Shown: positions 39,568-50,332, numbered from the stretch's first letter. The stretch is DNA of 64,000 nt from Streptomyces sp. NBC_00483 (GCF_036013745.1 NZ_CP107880.1:8928001-8992000); one strand, 5' to 3'. Translations and numbers: made by a program. Notes: generated by a model not told the origin, from the sequence alone.

Positions 39568-42162
39568 TTGCTGCCCTCACCGCCCTCACCGGTGTCCTTC
39601 GAACACCTCCCGGACGGCCTCGGCATCGGCACCGCCACGCCCCGCCTGTCCTGGACCCTGGCCCCAGGATCGAACCGCCAGACCGCCTACGAACTCCAAC
39701 TCACGACCGATGGAGAGGAGTTGGTCACCTGTCGTGTCGACAGCGACGAGCAGGTCCTCGTGGCCTGGCCGGGCCCGCCGCTGGTCTCACGCGCACGCGT
39801 CGGCGTGCGAGTCCGGGTCTGGACGCCCGGTCGCGATGACCCCTCGCCCTGGAGCGAGGAACGCCTCGTAGAGGCCGGCCTACTCGACCCCACGGACTGG
39901 CGGGCCGTGCCGGTCGCCGCCGCATGGACCGAAGACCCGGAGGGGGATCGCCAACCGGCGCTGATTCGCCGGGACTTCACCCTCGACCGCCCCATCGCCC
40001 GCGCCCGCCTCTACGTCACCGCGCACGGCCTGTACGAGGCGGAGATCAACGGGCGCCGCGTCGGCGACGAGGCCCTCGCCCCCGGCTGGACCGTCTACCC
40101 GCACCGCCTGCGCTATCGCACCCACGACGTCACCGATCACCTCACCGAAGGCGCCAACGCCATCGGCGCCTGGCTCGGCGACGGCTGGTACCGCGGCAAG
40201 TACGGCTTCGACGGCGGCACCCGCAACATCTACGGCACCGACCAATCACTCATCGCCCAACTGGAAGTGACCTACGACGACGGCACCACGACCGTCGTCG
40301 CCACCGACGACACATGGCGCGCGGCCCCCGGCCCGATCCTCATCAGCGGCCTGTACGAGGGGGAGACCTTCGACGCCCGCCTGCACCACGCGAGTTGGTC
40401 CACCCCGGCCGGCGCACACACCGGCACCTGGACTCCGGTCCGTACCGGCGAACGCGACCCCCGCACCCTCGTCGCGCCCCTCGGTCCCCCGGTCACCTGC
40501 ACCGAGGAGCTCGCCCCGGCCACCGTCACCAAGGCACCCGACGGCCGCCACCTCCTCGACTTCGGACAGAACCTGGTCGGCCGCCTCCGCGTGACGGCCG
40601 ACGGTCCGTCCGGTACCACCATCACGCTCCGGCACGCCGAGATCCTCCAGGACGGCGAACTGGCGACCCGGCCCCTGCGCGAGGCGTACTCCATCGACAC
40701 CCTGATCCTGTCCGGCGACGGCCCGCTCACCTGGGAACCCCGCTTCACTCTGCACGGCTTCCGATACGCCGAAGTCACCGGCTGGCCGGGCGAGTTGACC
40801 CCCGACATGGTCACCGCCCGCGTCCACCACACCGACATGCGGCGCACCGGCTGGTTCGAGTGCAGCGACCCGTTGGTCAACCGGCTCCACGACAACGTCG
40901 TGTGGAGCATGCGCGGCAACTTCGTCGACCTGCCCACCGACTGCCCGCAACGCGACGAACGCCTCGGCTGGACCGGCGACATCCAGGTCTTCGCCCCCAC
41001 CGCGAGCTACCTCTACGACTGCGTGGGCATGCTCGACTCCTGGCTCACCGACGTCGGCCTCGAGCAACTCCCCGACGGCACCGTCCCCTGGTACGTGCCC
41101 GTCATCCCCGGCGGCCCGATGTGGACCCCGATCCGACCTGGCGCCGCCTGGGGTGACGTCGCCACCCTCACGCCCTGGGTGCTCTACCAGCGCTTCGGCG
41201 ACCGCGAACTGCTGCGCCGGCACTACCCGACGGGCAAGGCGTGGGTCGACCTGATGGAACGCCTCGCCGGGCCCGACCGGCTGTGGAACAGCGGCTTCCA
41301 GCTGGGGGACTGGCTCGACCCCGCCGCACCACCGGACGACCCGGCGGCCTCGCGAACCAACCGCTACCTCGTCGCCACCGCCCACTTCGCCCACTCCACA
41401 CGGCAGCTCGCTCGAACAGCGGTCGAGTTGGGGTACGAAGGGGACGCTGCACGGTACACCGCGCTCGCCGACGAGGTGACCGCCGCCTTCCGCCGCCGTT
41501 ACGTCCTGCCCACCGGCCGCATGACGAGCGACACCCCCACCGCCTACGCCGTCGCCCTCGCCTTCGACCTCCTGGCCCCGGAGCGGCGCGGCCCCGCCGG
41601 TGACCGCCTCGCCGAACTCGTCCTCGCCGACGAGGGACGCATCGCCACCGGCTTCGTGGGCACCCCACTGATCTGCGACGCCCTCACCGACACCGGCCAC
41701 GTCGACGTCGCCTACCGCCTGCTGACCCAGACCGCATGCCCCTCCTGGCTGTACCCCGTCACCATGGGTGCCACCACCGTCTGGGAACGCTGGGACAGCC
41801 TCCGCCCCGACGGCACCCTCAACCCCGGCGGCATGACCTCCTTCAACCACTACGCCCTCGGAGCCGTCGCCGACTGGCTGCACCGAGTCGTCGGCGGCAT
41901 CACCGGGGCGGCGCCCGGCTACCGGGAACTGACCTTCCGGCCGCGCCCCGGCGGCGGCATCACCTGGGCCCGCACCCGCCACGAGACGCCGTACGGGACG
42001 GCGTCGCTGGACTGGGAGGTGACCGAGGCCGGCATGACGGCGCGTATCACCGTGCCCGAAGGCTGCACCGCCACCGCCGAACTCCCCGGATGCGCGCCCG
42101 TCGCGCTCGGCCCGGGGGAGCACACGCTCGACACCGCCGCGCTCATCTCCACGGCGGCGTGA
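39568..42162 (+). CDS. Alpha-L-rhamnosidase (glycoside hydrolase family 78)
   Basis: An 864-residue GH78 enzyme that releases L-rhamnose from glycosides and oligosaccharides by inversion. N-terminal beta domains (GTATPRLSWTLAPGSNRQTAYELQL; YVTAHGLYEAEINGRRVGDEALAPGWTVY) are followed by the (alpha/alpha)6 barrel with the family signature DCPQRDERLGWTGDIQVFAPTASY (near residue 465), which includes the acidic general-acid residue, and a C-terminal beta domain with TSFNHYALGAVADWLHRVVGG. No signal peptide is visible, so it works in the cytoplasm on imported substrate. The start is a TTG (39568) after AAAGG; no ATG or GTG in frame fits better. Confidence 0.93.
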   Translation: MLPSPPSPVSFEHLPDGLGIGTATPRLSWTLAPGSNRQTAYELQLTTDGEELVTCRVDSDEQVLVAWPGPPLVSRARVGVRVRVWTPGRDDPSPWSEERLVEAGLLDPTDWRAVPVAAAWTEDPEGDRQPALIRRDFTLDRPIARARLYVTAHGLYEAEINGRRVGDEALAPGWTVYPHRLRYRTHDVTDHLTEGANAIGAWLGDGWYRGKYGFDGGTRNIYGTDQSLIAQLEVTYDDGTTTVVATDDTWRAAPGPILISGLYEGETFDARLHHASWSTPAGAHTGTWTPVRTGERDPRTLVAPLGPPVTCTEELAPATVTKAPDGRHLLDFGQNLVGRLRVTADGPSGTTITLRHAEILQDGELATRPLREAYSIDTLILSGDGPLTWEPRFTLHGFRYAEVTGWPGELTPDMVTARVHHTDMRRTGWFECSDPLVNRLHDNVVWSMRGNFVDLPTDCPQRDERLGWTGDIQVFAPTASYLYDCVGMLDSWLTDVGLEQLPDGTVPWYVPVIPGGPMWTPIRPGAAWGDVATLTPWVLYQRFGDRELLRRHYPTGKAWVDLMERLAGPDRLWNSGFQLGDWLDPAAPPDDPAASRTNRYLVATAHFAHSTRQLARTAVELGYEGDAARYTALADEVTAAFRRRYVLPTGRMTSDTPTAYAVALAFDLLAPERRGPAGDRLAELVLADEGRIATGFVGTPLICDALTDTGHVDVAYRLLTQTACPSWLYPVTMGATTVWERWDSLRPDGTLNPGGMTSFNHYALGAVADWLHRVVGGITGAAPGYRELTFRPRPGGGITWARTRHETPYGTASLDWEVTEAGMTARITVPEGCTATAELPGCAPVALGPGEHTLDTAALISTAA

Positions 42163-42229
42163 ACGCACCTGCTCGCGTCCGCCGCACAGCACGTACGTCA
42201 CCTCAAGCCGGGGCCGGCCGTACACCTGA

Positions 42230-42844
42230 CGACACGTCGGGGCCGTCGTCCAGGCCTGGTACGGAGGCCGGGGCACGGGCACCGCGCTCGCCTCGGCCCT
42301 CTTCGGCGACACCGACCCGGGCGGCCGCCTCCCCGTCACCTTCCCGGCCGACGCCGGCCAGGGCCCCGGCACCACCACCGCCACCTACCCCGGAACGAAC
42401 GGCACGGTCACCTACGACGAAGGCATCGACGTCGGCTACCGCTACTACGACAGCAACGGACAGCGCCCCCGCTTCCCCTTCGGCCACGGCCTGTCGTACA
42501 CCACCTTCGTCCACGGCTCCATCGAGGCGGCCTACGACGCCGCCGCGAAGAAGGTCACGGTTTCCGTGACTGTCACCAACACCGGTACGTGCGCGGGCAC
42601 GGACGTCGTCCAGCTCTACGTGACACTGCCGGACGCGGCGGCCGCCGAACCGCGCCGCCTCGTCGCCTTCCACAAGGTGTCCCTGCCCGCCAAGAAGTCC
42701 ACGCGGCTCGAACTCTCCGTCCCCGTAGCCGAGTTGCGGGTGTGGAAGTCCGGCCGGTGGACTGTCGTCCCCGGCTCCTACACGTTCGCCGTGGCGCGTT
42801 CGTCGCGGGATGTCACCGCGCAGCGGACGGTGACGGTCGGCTGA
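42230..42844 (+). pseudogene. GH3 beta-glycosidase, C-terminal remnant
   Basis: The frame ending at TGA 42842-42844 encodes the end of a family-3 glycoside hydrolase: AVVQAWYGGRGTGTALASALFGDTDPGGRLPVTFP, then YDEGIDVGYRYYD, RFPFGHGLSYTTF and a fibronectin-III-like tail (VTVTNTGTCAGTDVVQLYV). About 200 residues remain of a normal 700-900. The frame is closed by a stop at 42227-42229, no ATG/GTG lies at the 5' end and the N-terminal (beta/alpha)8 catalytic domain with the nucleophile is missing. It is a 5'-deleted remnant, joined to the rhamnosidase locus within 70 bases. Confidence 0.88.
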
Positions 42845-42871
42845 CGCAGGGACGCCTGGCCGCGCAACGGG

Positions 42872-43825
42872 CTACGGGGCGGTGGAACTGCTGCCGGTGC
42901 CCGCGCGCAGTGCCTCGGCGAACCACGTGAACACCGGTGCCAGGCTCGGCGGGACGGGCCATGCGTTGATCACGGACAGAAGGTGCCAGTAGCGCTCCGC
43001 GCGGGGGTCGGAGGCCGTCTCCAGGCGCGTCAGCAACCAGGCCCGCAGGTCATCGTCGTCCGCGCGGCCGAAGGTTTCCGCGTAGCGGGCGGTCAGATCG
43101 TCGACGATGGGTGCGGCTTCGGGGGAGGCCGGGTCGATGCCGGAGGCGAGGGCGTGGCCGACCCGGGCGCGGACGGCTTCGGTCAGGTCGTGGTGGAGGC
43201 CGGTGGTGTCGCCCTGGGCACGTTCACGCGCCTGGTACTCGGCCATCCGCCGGACGGCGGCGCGGAAGTCGGGGTCCTGGGTGAGCTCGGCGAGTTCCGC
43301 CCAGGCTTCGACCTGCTCGGGTTCGGGGTCGTCGGGCAGCTCGGGCATGGCCGCGCGCATCATGGCCACGAACTCGGGATTGGCTTCAAGGCCGCCGAAG
43401 GTGTCGTCGATGAAGTCGGTGACGAGGCGTCTGCGTTCGTCTTCCGAGAGTTTCGCGAGCTTGTGCATGAGGTCCATCTCCTTGGGAGTAGAGCCCCGTT
43501 CGGCCACCACCCGAAGCACCGCGCGCCGCAGACGAAGGGTGCGGATCTGTACGTCCAGTGCGTCGGCGTGGGTCGCCGCGACCTCGGGCACCGAGATCTC
43601 CCGGTCCAACACCCGTCGGATGGCGGCGAGTTCGAGGCCCAGGTCGCGAAGGGTGCGCACCAGATCCAGCCGAGTGAGCGCGTGGATGTCGTAGAGGCGG
43701 TAGCCTGCCGGGCTGCGGTCGGTCGACGGCACGATCCCGCTGTCGGAGTAGAAACGAATGGTCTTGACCGTCAGTCCGGTCCTACGGGCAAGCGCCCCGA
43801 TCGTGAAGAGTCCGTCGCCTTCCAT
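42872..43825 (-). CDS. MerR family transcriptional regulator
   Basis: A 317-residue regulator. Residues 6-75 form the MerR winged helix (FTIGALARRTGLTVKTIRFYSDSGIVPSTDRSPAGYRLYDIHALTRLDLVRTLRDLGL). The rest is a long helical effector domain without the metal-binding cysteines of MerR/CueR, similar to drug- or small-molecule-responsive members. ATG 43825 follows GAGGG. It lies between the GH3 remnant and the XRE-type gene; its target is not evident. Confidence 0.9.
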   Translation of the reverse strand: MEGDGLFTIGALARRTGLTVKTIRFYSDSGIVPSTDRSPAGYRLYDIHALTRLDLVRTLRDLGLELAAIRRVLDREISVPEVAATHADALDVQIRTLRLRRAVLRVVAERGSTPKEMDLMHKLAKLSEDERRRLVTDFIDDTFGGLEANPEFVAMMRAAMPELPDDPEPEQVEAWAELAELTQDPDFRAAVRRMAEYQARERAQGDTTGLHHDLTEAVRARVGHALASGIDPASPEAAPIVDDLTARYAETFGRADDDDLRAWLLTRLETASDPRAERYWHLLSVINAWPVPPSLAPVFTWFAEALRAGTGSSSTAP

Positions 43826-43933
43826 GCCCCCACCCTCGTGTCTCCCCTTGGTGGAGACTCAAGTACATCTTCCCTCGGCGGGGCCGGCGGCAGTTCGGGC
43901 GAGTGAACGGATCGCGGCTGCGTTGAGGCGGTG

Positions 43934-44827
43934 TCAATTCGTGTGGGGTGATGTGCTGGGCGTCGAGGCGGCCGGCGCCGTCATGTCGAGCAGGAGCAGG
44001 GCGTCGTGGTCGGGGGTGCCGGGGTCGGCGGTGTAGACCCCGATGCGCTGGCCCGGGGTGCCTTCGACGTGCAGGGACTGCGAGGTGAGGGTGACGGTTC
44101 CGACCTGTGGGTGTTGGAACGTCTTGTGCGCCGGCTTGCGGCCCGTCACCTCGTAGCGTTCCCACAGGCCCGCGAAGTCCGGGCTCTTGAGGAGGAGTTC
44201 GCCGACGAGTTGGGTGAGGTCGGGGGCGTCGGGCGCGGTGCCGGCGATGGCGCGCAGGCGGGCGACGCAGGCCGTGATCTGCCGGTCCCAGTCGGTGAAG
44301 AGGTCGCGGGCCGCGGGGTGGAGGAACAGGTAGCGGGCGAGGTTGCGCTGCTTGACCGGCCAGTCGTCGAGGCCCGCGTACAGGGCGAGGCCGCCGGGGT
44401 TCCAGGCGAGCATGTCCATGCTGCGGCTGATGACGTACGCGGGGTTCGGGCGCAGTGATTCGAGGAGCAGCTTGAGGTGGGGGCGCACGGTGCGGCTGGG
44501 CGCGGGCGGTGGTTCGGAGACGTAGCGGGCGGCGCGGGCGGCGAGCTCGCGCAGGTGCTGGTGCTCCTGGTCGTCCATGTGCAGGGCGCGGACCAGGGAG
44601 TCGAGGACGGCCGGGCTGGGCCGGGTCTCCTTGCCGCGCTCCAGGCGAACGTAATAGTCGATGCTGATCCCGGCGAGGGTGGCCAGCTCCTCGCGGCGCA
44701 GGCCGGGGGTGCGGCGGATGCCGGCGCCCACGGTGAGGCCGACGTGTTCGGGGCTCGTCTGAGTGCGACGGGCGCGCAGATAGCGGCCCAGCTCGGCGCC
44801 CTCGCTGTGCGCGCTTGTCGATGCCAT
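43934..44827 (-). CDS. XRE-type regulator with MmyB-like ligand domain
   Basis: A 297-residue protein. The N-terminal helix-turn-helix (RRTPGLRREELATLAGISIDYYVRLERGKETRPSPAVLDSLVRAL, residues about 38-82) is joined to the C-terminal MmyB-like, PAS-related domain (NPAYVISRSMDMLAWNPGGLALYAG; SPDFAGLWERYEV), which in the solved relative binds a fatty acid. ATG 44827 gives MASTSAHSEG, with GGAGG unusually close (one base). It is divergent from the aldo/keto reductase gene at 45044, and in streptomycetes such regulators usually control the adjacent oxidoreductase. Confidence 0.9.
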   Translation of the reverse strand: MASTSAHSEGAELGRYLRARRTQTSPEHVGLTVGAGIRRTPGLRREELATLAGISIDYYVRLERGKETRPSPAVLDSLVRALHMDDQEHQHLRELAARAARYVSEPPPAPSRTVRPHLKLLLESLRPNPAYVISRSMDMLAWNPGGLALYAGLDDWPVKQRNLARYLFLHPAARDLFTDWDRQITACVARLRAIAGTAPDAPDLTQLVGELLLKSPDFAGLWERYEVTGRKPAHKTFQHPQVGTVTLTSQSLHVEGTPGQRIGVYTADPGTPDHDALLLLDMTAPAASTPSTSPHTN

Positions 44828-45043
44828 GCCTCCAGTCTCACCCGCCGGGCACCCGCCGCGCAGAGCCGAGGGGGGCCCTGTCGTTACCCCTGAAGAGCCC
44901 GCCCTGCCGCATGGGCGCGATCCCGGCGAAGGTGAAGGAGCAAGACACCGGCACCCCGGCCCGACTCCGCCACCACAGGCGCGACCTGCCGGGGCGGGCG
45001 AGAGTGAGGGTGCCGGGTACGCCATGGATCGAAAGAGGGCGAG
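44828..45043. promoter_or_regulatory. Divergent spacer, XRE regulator / oxidoreductase genes
   Basis: The 216-base spacer separates the leftward regulator from the rightward reductase genes. I see no clear promoter pair or palindrome; control is inferred from position. Confidence 0.3.
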
Positions 45044-46077
<1,034 letters not shown>

Positions 46078-46079
46078 TC

Positions 46080-47108
46080 ATGCGCGCAGCCCTGATGTAC
46101 GGAGCCGGCGACGTCCGCGTCGAGGACCGGCCCGACCCGAAGATCGTCCAGCCGGCCGACGCCGTGGTGCGCACGCTCGCCGCGTGCGTGTGCGGCAGCG
46201 ATCTGTGGCCGTACGGGGCCATGCCCGCCACCGAGGAGGGCCGTCCCATGGGGCACGAGTTCCTCGGCGTGGTCGAGGAGACCGGCGCGGACGTGACCGG
46301 CCTGAAGGCTGGGGACCTGGTCGTCGCCCCGTTCACGTACAGCGACAACACCTGCGACTACTGCGCCAAGGGCCTGCAGATCTCGTGCCGCAACGGAGGC
46401 CGGTACGGGTTCGACGGTGTCGACGGCGGGCAGGGCGAGGCCGTCCGCGTGCCGTATGCGGACGGCACCCTGGTCAAGCTGCCGGTGGCCGCCGACTCCG
46501 CGCTGCTGCCGTCGCTCCTCGCGCTGTCGGACGTGATGACCACCGGCCACCACGGGGCGGTCACCGCCGGTGTCGGCCGCGGCGACGCGGTGCTCGTGGT
46601 CGGGGACGGCGCGGTCGGCCTGTGCGGGGTGATCGCCGCCCAGCGGCTCGGCGCCGAGCGGATCGTGCTCGCCGGCCGCCACGAGGCGCGTACCGAACTG
46701 GGGCGCCACTTCGGTGCCACCGACGTCGTCGCCGCACGCGGCGAGGAGGGCGTCGCCCGCATCCGCGAACTGACCGGCGGCGTGGACAAGGTGATCGAGG
46801 CCGTCGGCACCCGCCAAGCGCTGGACACCGCCATCGGCGCGGTCCGGGACGGTGGCACCATCAGCCGCCTCGGCGTCCCGCAGTACGAGGAGGGCCCGAT
46901 CGGCCCGGCCGAGTTCATGCGGAACATCACGCTGACCGGCGGTGCCAGCCCCGCCCGCGCCTATATCGAGCAGCTGCTGCCCGATGTCCTGGACGGCACC
47001 ATCGCCCCCGGCCGCGTCTTCGACCGCACCTTCGCCCTCGACGAGACACCGGACGCCTACCGGGCGATGGCGGACCGCCAGGTCCTCAAGGCGCTCATTC
47101 GCCCCTGA
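46080..47108 (+). CDS. Zinc-dependent alcohol dehydrogenase family protein
   Basis: A 342-residue MDR enzyme. The catalytic zinc site is CGSDLWPYG and GHEFLGVVEETG; the Rossmann motif is VLVVGDGAVGLCGVIAA. The structural-zinc loop is reduced (CDYCAKGLQISC, three cysteines of the usual four). ATG 46080. Lies 58 bases after the aldo/keto reductase and 61 bases before another one; the three probably form one operon. Substrate unknown. Confidence 0.9.
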   Translation: MRAALMYGAGDVRVEDRPDPKIVQPADAVVRTLAACVCGSDLWPYGAMPATEEGRPMGHEFLGVVEETGADVTGLKAGDLVVAPFTYSDNTCDYCAKGLQISCRNGGRYGFDGVDGGQGEAVRVPYADGTLVKLPVAADSALLPSLLALSDVMTTGHHGAVTAGVGRGDAVLVVGDGAVGLCGVIAAQRLGAERIVLAGRHEARTELGRHFGATDVVAARGEEGVARIRELTGGVDKVIEAVGTRQALDTAIGAVRDGGTISRLGVPQYEEGPIGPAEFMRNITLTGGASPARAYIEQLLPDVLDGTIAPGRVFDRTFALDETPDAYRAMADRQVLKALIRP

Positions 47109-47169
47109 CTCTCCCGACTCGCCAACTCGCTGAACCTCCAACTGGCTTGCATCACAAAGGACTTCCCCC

Positions 47170-48021
47170 ATGCAGTACGTGACATTGAACAACGGTGTCG
47201 AGATGCCGCTCCTCGGCTTCGGCGTCTACCAGATCCCCGCCGACGACACCGAACGCGCCGTCTCAGAGGCCCTCGCCACCGGCTACCGCCTCCTCGACAC
47301 CGCGGCCGCCTACGGCAACGAAGAGGCCGTCGGCCGAGCCATCAAGTCCAGCGGCATCCCCCGCGAGGAGCTGTTCGTCACCACCAAGCTGTGGGTCCAG
47401 GACGCCCCGGCCGAGGACAACACCCGCCGCGCCTTCGAGACGTCGCTGACCAAGCTGGGCCTGGACCACCTGGACCTCTACCTGATGCACCAGCCCTTCG
47501 GCGACGTCTACGGCCAGTGGCGCGCCATGGAGAACCTCAACCGCGAGGGCCTCGCCAAGGCGATCGGCGTCTCCAACTTCTACCCGGACCGCCTCCTCGA
47601 CCTGATCGTCAACAACGAGATCACCCCGCAGGTCAACCAGATCGAGACCCACCCCTTCTTCCAGCGCGCCGGCTATCAGGAGCTGATGGACGAGCACGGC
47701 GTGCAGATCATGTCCTGGGGCGGTTTCGCCGAGGGCAAGAACGACCTCTTCACCAACCCGCTGCTGGCCGAGATCGGCAAGGAGTACGCCAAGTCCGTCG
47801 CCCAGGTGGTGCTGCGCTGGCTGACCCAGCGCGGCGTCGTCGCCATCCCCAAGTCCGTGCGCGCCGAGCGCATGGCGCAGAACCTCGACGTCTTCGACTT
47901 CCGGCTCACCGACGAGCAGCTGGACCGGATCGCCACCCTCGACACCGGCAGCTCCCTGTTCTTCGACCACCACGACCCCGAGATCGTCACCTGGCTCGCG
48001 GCGCGCCGCTTGGACGCGTGA
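47170..48021 (+). CDS. Aldo/keto reductase (AKR5/2,5-diketogluconate reductase-like)
   Basis: A 283-residue aldo/keto reductase of the short prokaryotic type. Features are [16 protein letters not shown], the tetrad in [15 protein letters not shown] (Asp, Tyr), FVTTKLW (Lys) and [10 protein letters not shown] (His), plus [12 protein letters not shown] and [17 protein letters not shown] 47170 after AAAGG. Last of the three oxidoreductase genes. Its TGA stop begins a short 5-base repeat (48019-48033). Confidence 0.92.
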   Translation: MQYVTLNNGVEMPLLGFGVYQIPADDTERAVSEALATGYRLLDTAAAYGNEEAVGRAIKSSGIPREELFVTTKLWVQDAPAEDNTRRAFETSLTKLGLDHLDLYLMHQPFGDVYGQWRAMENLNREGLAKAIGVSNFYPDRLLDLIVNNEITPQVNQIETHPFFQRAGYQELMDEHGVQIMSWGGFAEGKNDLFTNPLLAEIGKEYAKSVAQVVLRWLTQRGVVAIPKSVRAERMAQNLDVFDFRLTDEQLDRIATLDTGSSLFFDHHDPEIVTWLAARRLDA

Positions 48022-48033
48022 CCTGACCTGACC
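48019..48033 (+). repeat. TGACC x3 starting at a stop codon
   Basis: The stop TGA of the aldo/keto reductase is the first three bases of three consecutive TGACC units. Confidence 0.8.
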
Positions 48034-48125
48034 TCACGGCGCCGCGCCGCGCGTGGTCGGCCGGCGCACGCCACACCTGGGTAACAAGCGTCGGCCGGGG
48101 CGTGATGCGCCCTGTGCGACCCCCA

Positions 48126-48131
48126 TAGGAT
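48126..48131 (+). promoter_or_regulatory. Possible -10 element TAGGAT ahead of the NTPase-like gene
   Basis: TAGGAT matches the streptomycete housekeeping -10 pattern TAGRRT and lies 60 bases before the chosen ATG at 48191; no good -35 is visible at the expected distance. Confidence 0.3.
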
Positions 48132-48190
48132 GAACGTCGTACGGTCAACACGATGTGACGGTGTCGGACGGACAGGACAACGGGGGAACG

Positions 48191-50302
48191 ATGACCAGCC
48201 CGACCCAGGCCCCAGAGCAGGCCCAGGCCGCCTATGAGCCCCACCCTTACATCGGCGGGCGCAATGCCGCGCTGCGCGCGCTCGCCGCGTGGCGGATGGA
48301 GTGGCCGGGCGCGCCCCGGGTCGTCATCCTGACCGGGAGCCCGGGCACCGGGTGTTCGCGGCTGCTCACGGGGTTCCTGATGCTCTGCGACCCGGAGTAC
48401 CGAAAGGGACTCGAGCTGGACGCGTTCGATCCGGCGACCGTGCCGCCGGACCTGCCCGCGCCTGCGGTGCCGAGCGTCGCAGGGCTGACTGCCGCGCAGA
48501 CCCTGTGGCTGCTCGCCGATCACTACGGGTTGCCCGCGACCCGCACCGCCGACATCTTCCCCGAACTCGGTCAACTCCCTTTGTCAGGGCGGCCGGTGAC
48601 GATCGTGGTGCCGGATGTGGACCGGGCAGGACCGGTGCGGGGGGCGGGGGAGCCCGCGCGCGTGGTGCGAGACGTGCTGAAGCCCCTCGCCGCCGTCGAC
48701 TCCATACGTCTTCTCGCCGAGGTGCCCCGGGAGTTCGCCGCCGAACTCGCGGAGAGCCTGCCGCCCGGCGAGGTCCGCATCATCGACCTCGACGCACCCG
48801 AGTGGGGCGACCCCGAGGGGCTCGTGCTGCAGGCCGAGGCGCTGCTCAATCCCCAATTCGGCGCTCCGGAACTGCCGTTCACGACCGATCCCGCCGCTCG
48901 CCGCACGCTCGCCGAGGCGATCGCCCGACAGACGGGCGACGGCGCGGGCAGCCGGCTGACCGTGCATCTCGCCGTGCAGTCGATCCTGACGCACCCGGAG
49001 GGATTCGACCCTGCGGATGCGAGCCAACTGCCCGGCAGCGTAGGCGAAGTGCTCGATCTGCACGCCCAGCGACTCGACGCGCACCCCCGCACCCTGCGAC
49101 AGATCCTGGCGCCCCTCGCCCTCGCCGAGGGCGACGGCCTGCCCGTGCACCTGCTGACCCCGCTCGCATCCGCCGTCGCCGAACGGGACATGAGCGAGGG
49201 CATGGCGCGCGGCATGCTGCTCGCCGCTCCCTTCATCCGTCCCGTCGAGAGGGCCGACGAAGACGTTCCCGAGGACGAGCGGACACTCGTGGCGCTGCAA
49301 CACCCGGGCATCGGGGAGGCCGTTCGGGAGGGCATCCCGGATGTGCCGGGCGCTCAGGCGCGTATCGCCATGGAGTTGCTGGAGGCCGTCCCCGATCAGG
49401 ACTGGGCGAAGGCAGGGGAGTACGTACGCGATCGCATCGCGGGACACACCCTGGCGGCCGGACTGCTGCCCCGGCTCCTCACCGACCCGAACCTGTTCGC
49501 CCAGGCCGACCCGGTGCTGTTGCGCGCCGCGGTGGAGGCCCTGCCCTACGAGCAGTTGGACGCACCGGCGCGCACGTATCTGCGTACGGCCCCGCTGCTC
49601 ACGCGCACTCAGGCGCCGGCCATGCTGCGGGCGGCGCTCCTGGAGACGGCGTTCGTCGAGGACGGGTTGCCGGATTACGCGGCGGTGTTGCGGGCGGCGC
49701 TGCCGGAGCTTGACTGGCACACCTTGTGGAGTGTGTCGGTCGCCGGGGTCGATGGTGTGACGGTCGGGAGGCTGGCGCCGTCTGCGGCTGTGCCGGAGGG
49801 CGACGTGCCGGACGGCGCCGAGCTGGCTCCGCTCGCGGTCGCCGTGAGCGTGGTGCCTCAAGGCACCCCGGGTGCACGCCCGTTGAAGGCCGACGACCTC
49901 GAGGCGCCCGCCGTGCTGGTGCACGACCTCGCCACCGGCTCCGTCATCGATGCCGACCCGGCCCGAATCCAGCGCCCCTCGGAGGACGAGCGCGCCGCGA
50001 GCCCGCTCGGATTCAGCCGAGGCGCCGACTACGTTCGCGTCTGGCGGCGCGGCGCGCAGAAGGGCGACGAGGAACTCGTCACGGCCCTGATCTCCGCCAC
50101 GCCCTTCACCGGAACCGACATCTCGGCCGAGGGTGTCCTCCTCGTTGCCACGGCACGTGGTGTGAAGGCGCTGCAGATCCGCCCGGCGAAGCCGGTTACG
50201 CCCGACGTACCTGCTCCCCGGGCAGCGGAGCCGGAGCCCGAGCCCGCGCAGGCTCCCCAAGCTCCCCAAGCCCCCGGACCGGACGCCCACCCCGACGCCT
50301 GA
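48191..50302 (+). CDS. STAND-like NTPase-related protein with degenerate P-loop, toxin-locus associated
   Basis: A 703-residue protein starting at ATG 48191 (GGGGGAA ahead; a GTG at 48155 would add 12 residues). Residues 43-60 (PRVVILTGSPGTGCSRLL) have the shape of a Walker A loop, but the invariant lysine is cysteine (Cys55); PVTIVVPDVD near residue 145 looks like Walker B. A winged-helix-like and helical region follows, resembling the middle of the two proteins at 52118 and 56233. A C-terminal propeller-like part (WSVSVAGVDGVTVGRLAP; VLVHDLATGSVI) ends in a Pro/Glu/Ala tail. Followed after 30 bases by the Imm35/SUKH-4 gene. Related streptomycete genes sit beside polymorphic toxins; role unknown, possibly immunity or regulation. 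Confidence 0.7.
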   Translation: MTSPTQAPEQAQAAYEPHPYIGGRNAALRALAAWRMEWPGAPRVVILTGSPGTGCSRLLTGFLMLCDPEYRKGLELDAFDPATVPPDLPAPAVPSVAGLTAAQTLWLLADHYGLPATRTADIFPELGQLPLSGRPVTIVVPDVDRAGPVRGAGEPARVVRDVLKPLAAVDSIRLLAEVPREFAAELAESLPPGEVRIIDLDAPEWGDPEGLVLQAEALLNPQFGAPELPFTTDPAARRTLAEAIARQTGDGAGSRLTVHLAVQSILTHPEGFDPADASQLPGSVGEVLDLHAQRLDAHPRTLRQILAPLALAEGDGLPVHLLTPLASAVAERDMSEGMARGMLLAAPFIRPVERADEDVPEDERTLVALQHPGIGEAVREGIPDVPGAQARIAMELLEAVPDQDWAKAGEYVRDRIAGHTLAAGLLPRLLTDPNLFAQADPVLLRAAVEALPYEQLDAPARTYLRTAPLLTRTQAPAMLRAALLETAFVEDGLPDYAAVLRAALPELDWHTLWSVSVAGVDGVTVGRLAPSAAVPEGDVPDGAELAPLAVAVSVVPQGTPGARPLKADDLEAPAVLVHDLATGSVIDADPARIQRPSEDERAASPLGFSRGADYVRVWRRGAQKGDEELVTALISATPFTGTDISAEGVLLVATARGVKALQIRPAKPVTPDVPAPRAAEPEPEPAQAPQAPQAPGPDAHPDA

Positions 50303-50332
50303 TACCCGCCCGAAGACTCGAAGGGAGTTCCC

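Noticed and set aside
40246-42384. 712-codon minus-strand frame opposite the rhamnosidase
   Set aside because: Shadow of the GH78 coding sequence with repetitive Gly/Val/Glu content.
42566-42844. Short stand-alone gene of 92 codons from an internal GTG
   Set aside because: The same frame continues upstream with clear GH3 homology, so this is the tail of a decayed gene and not a separate gene.
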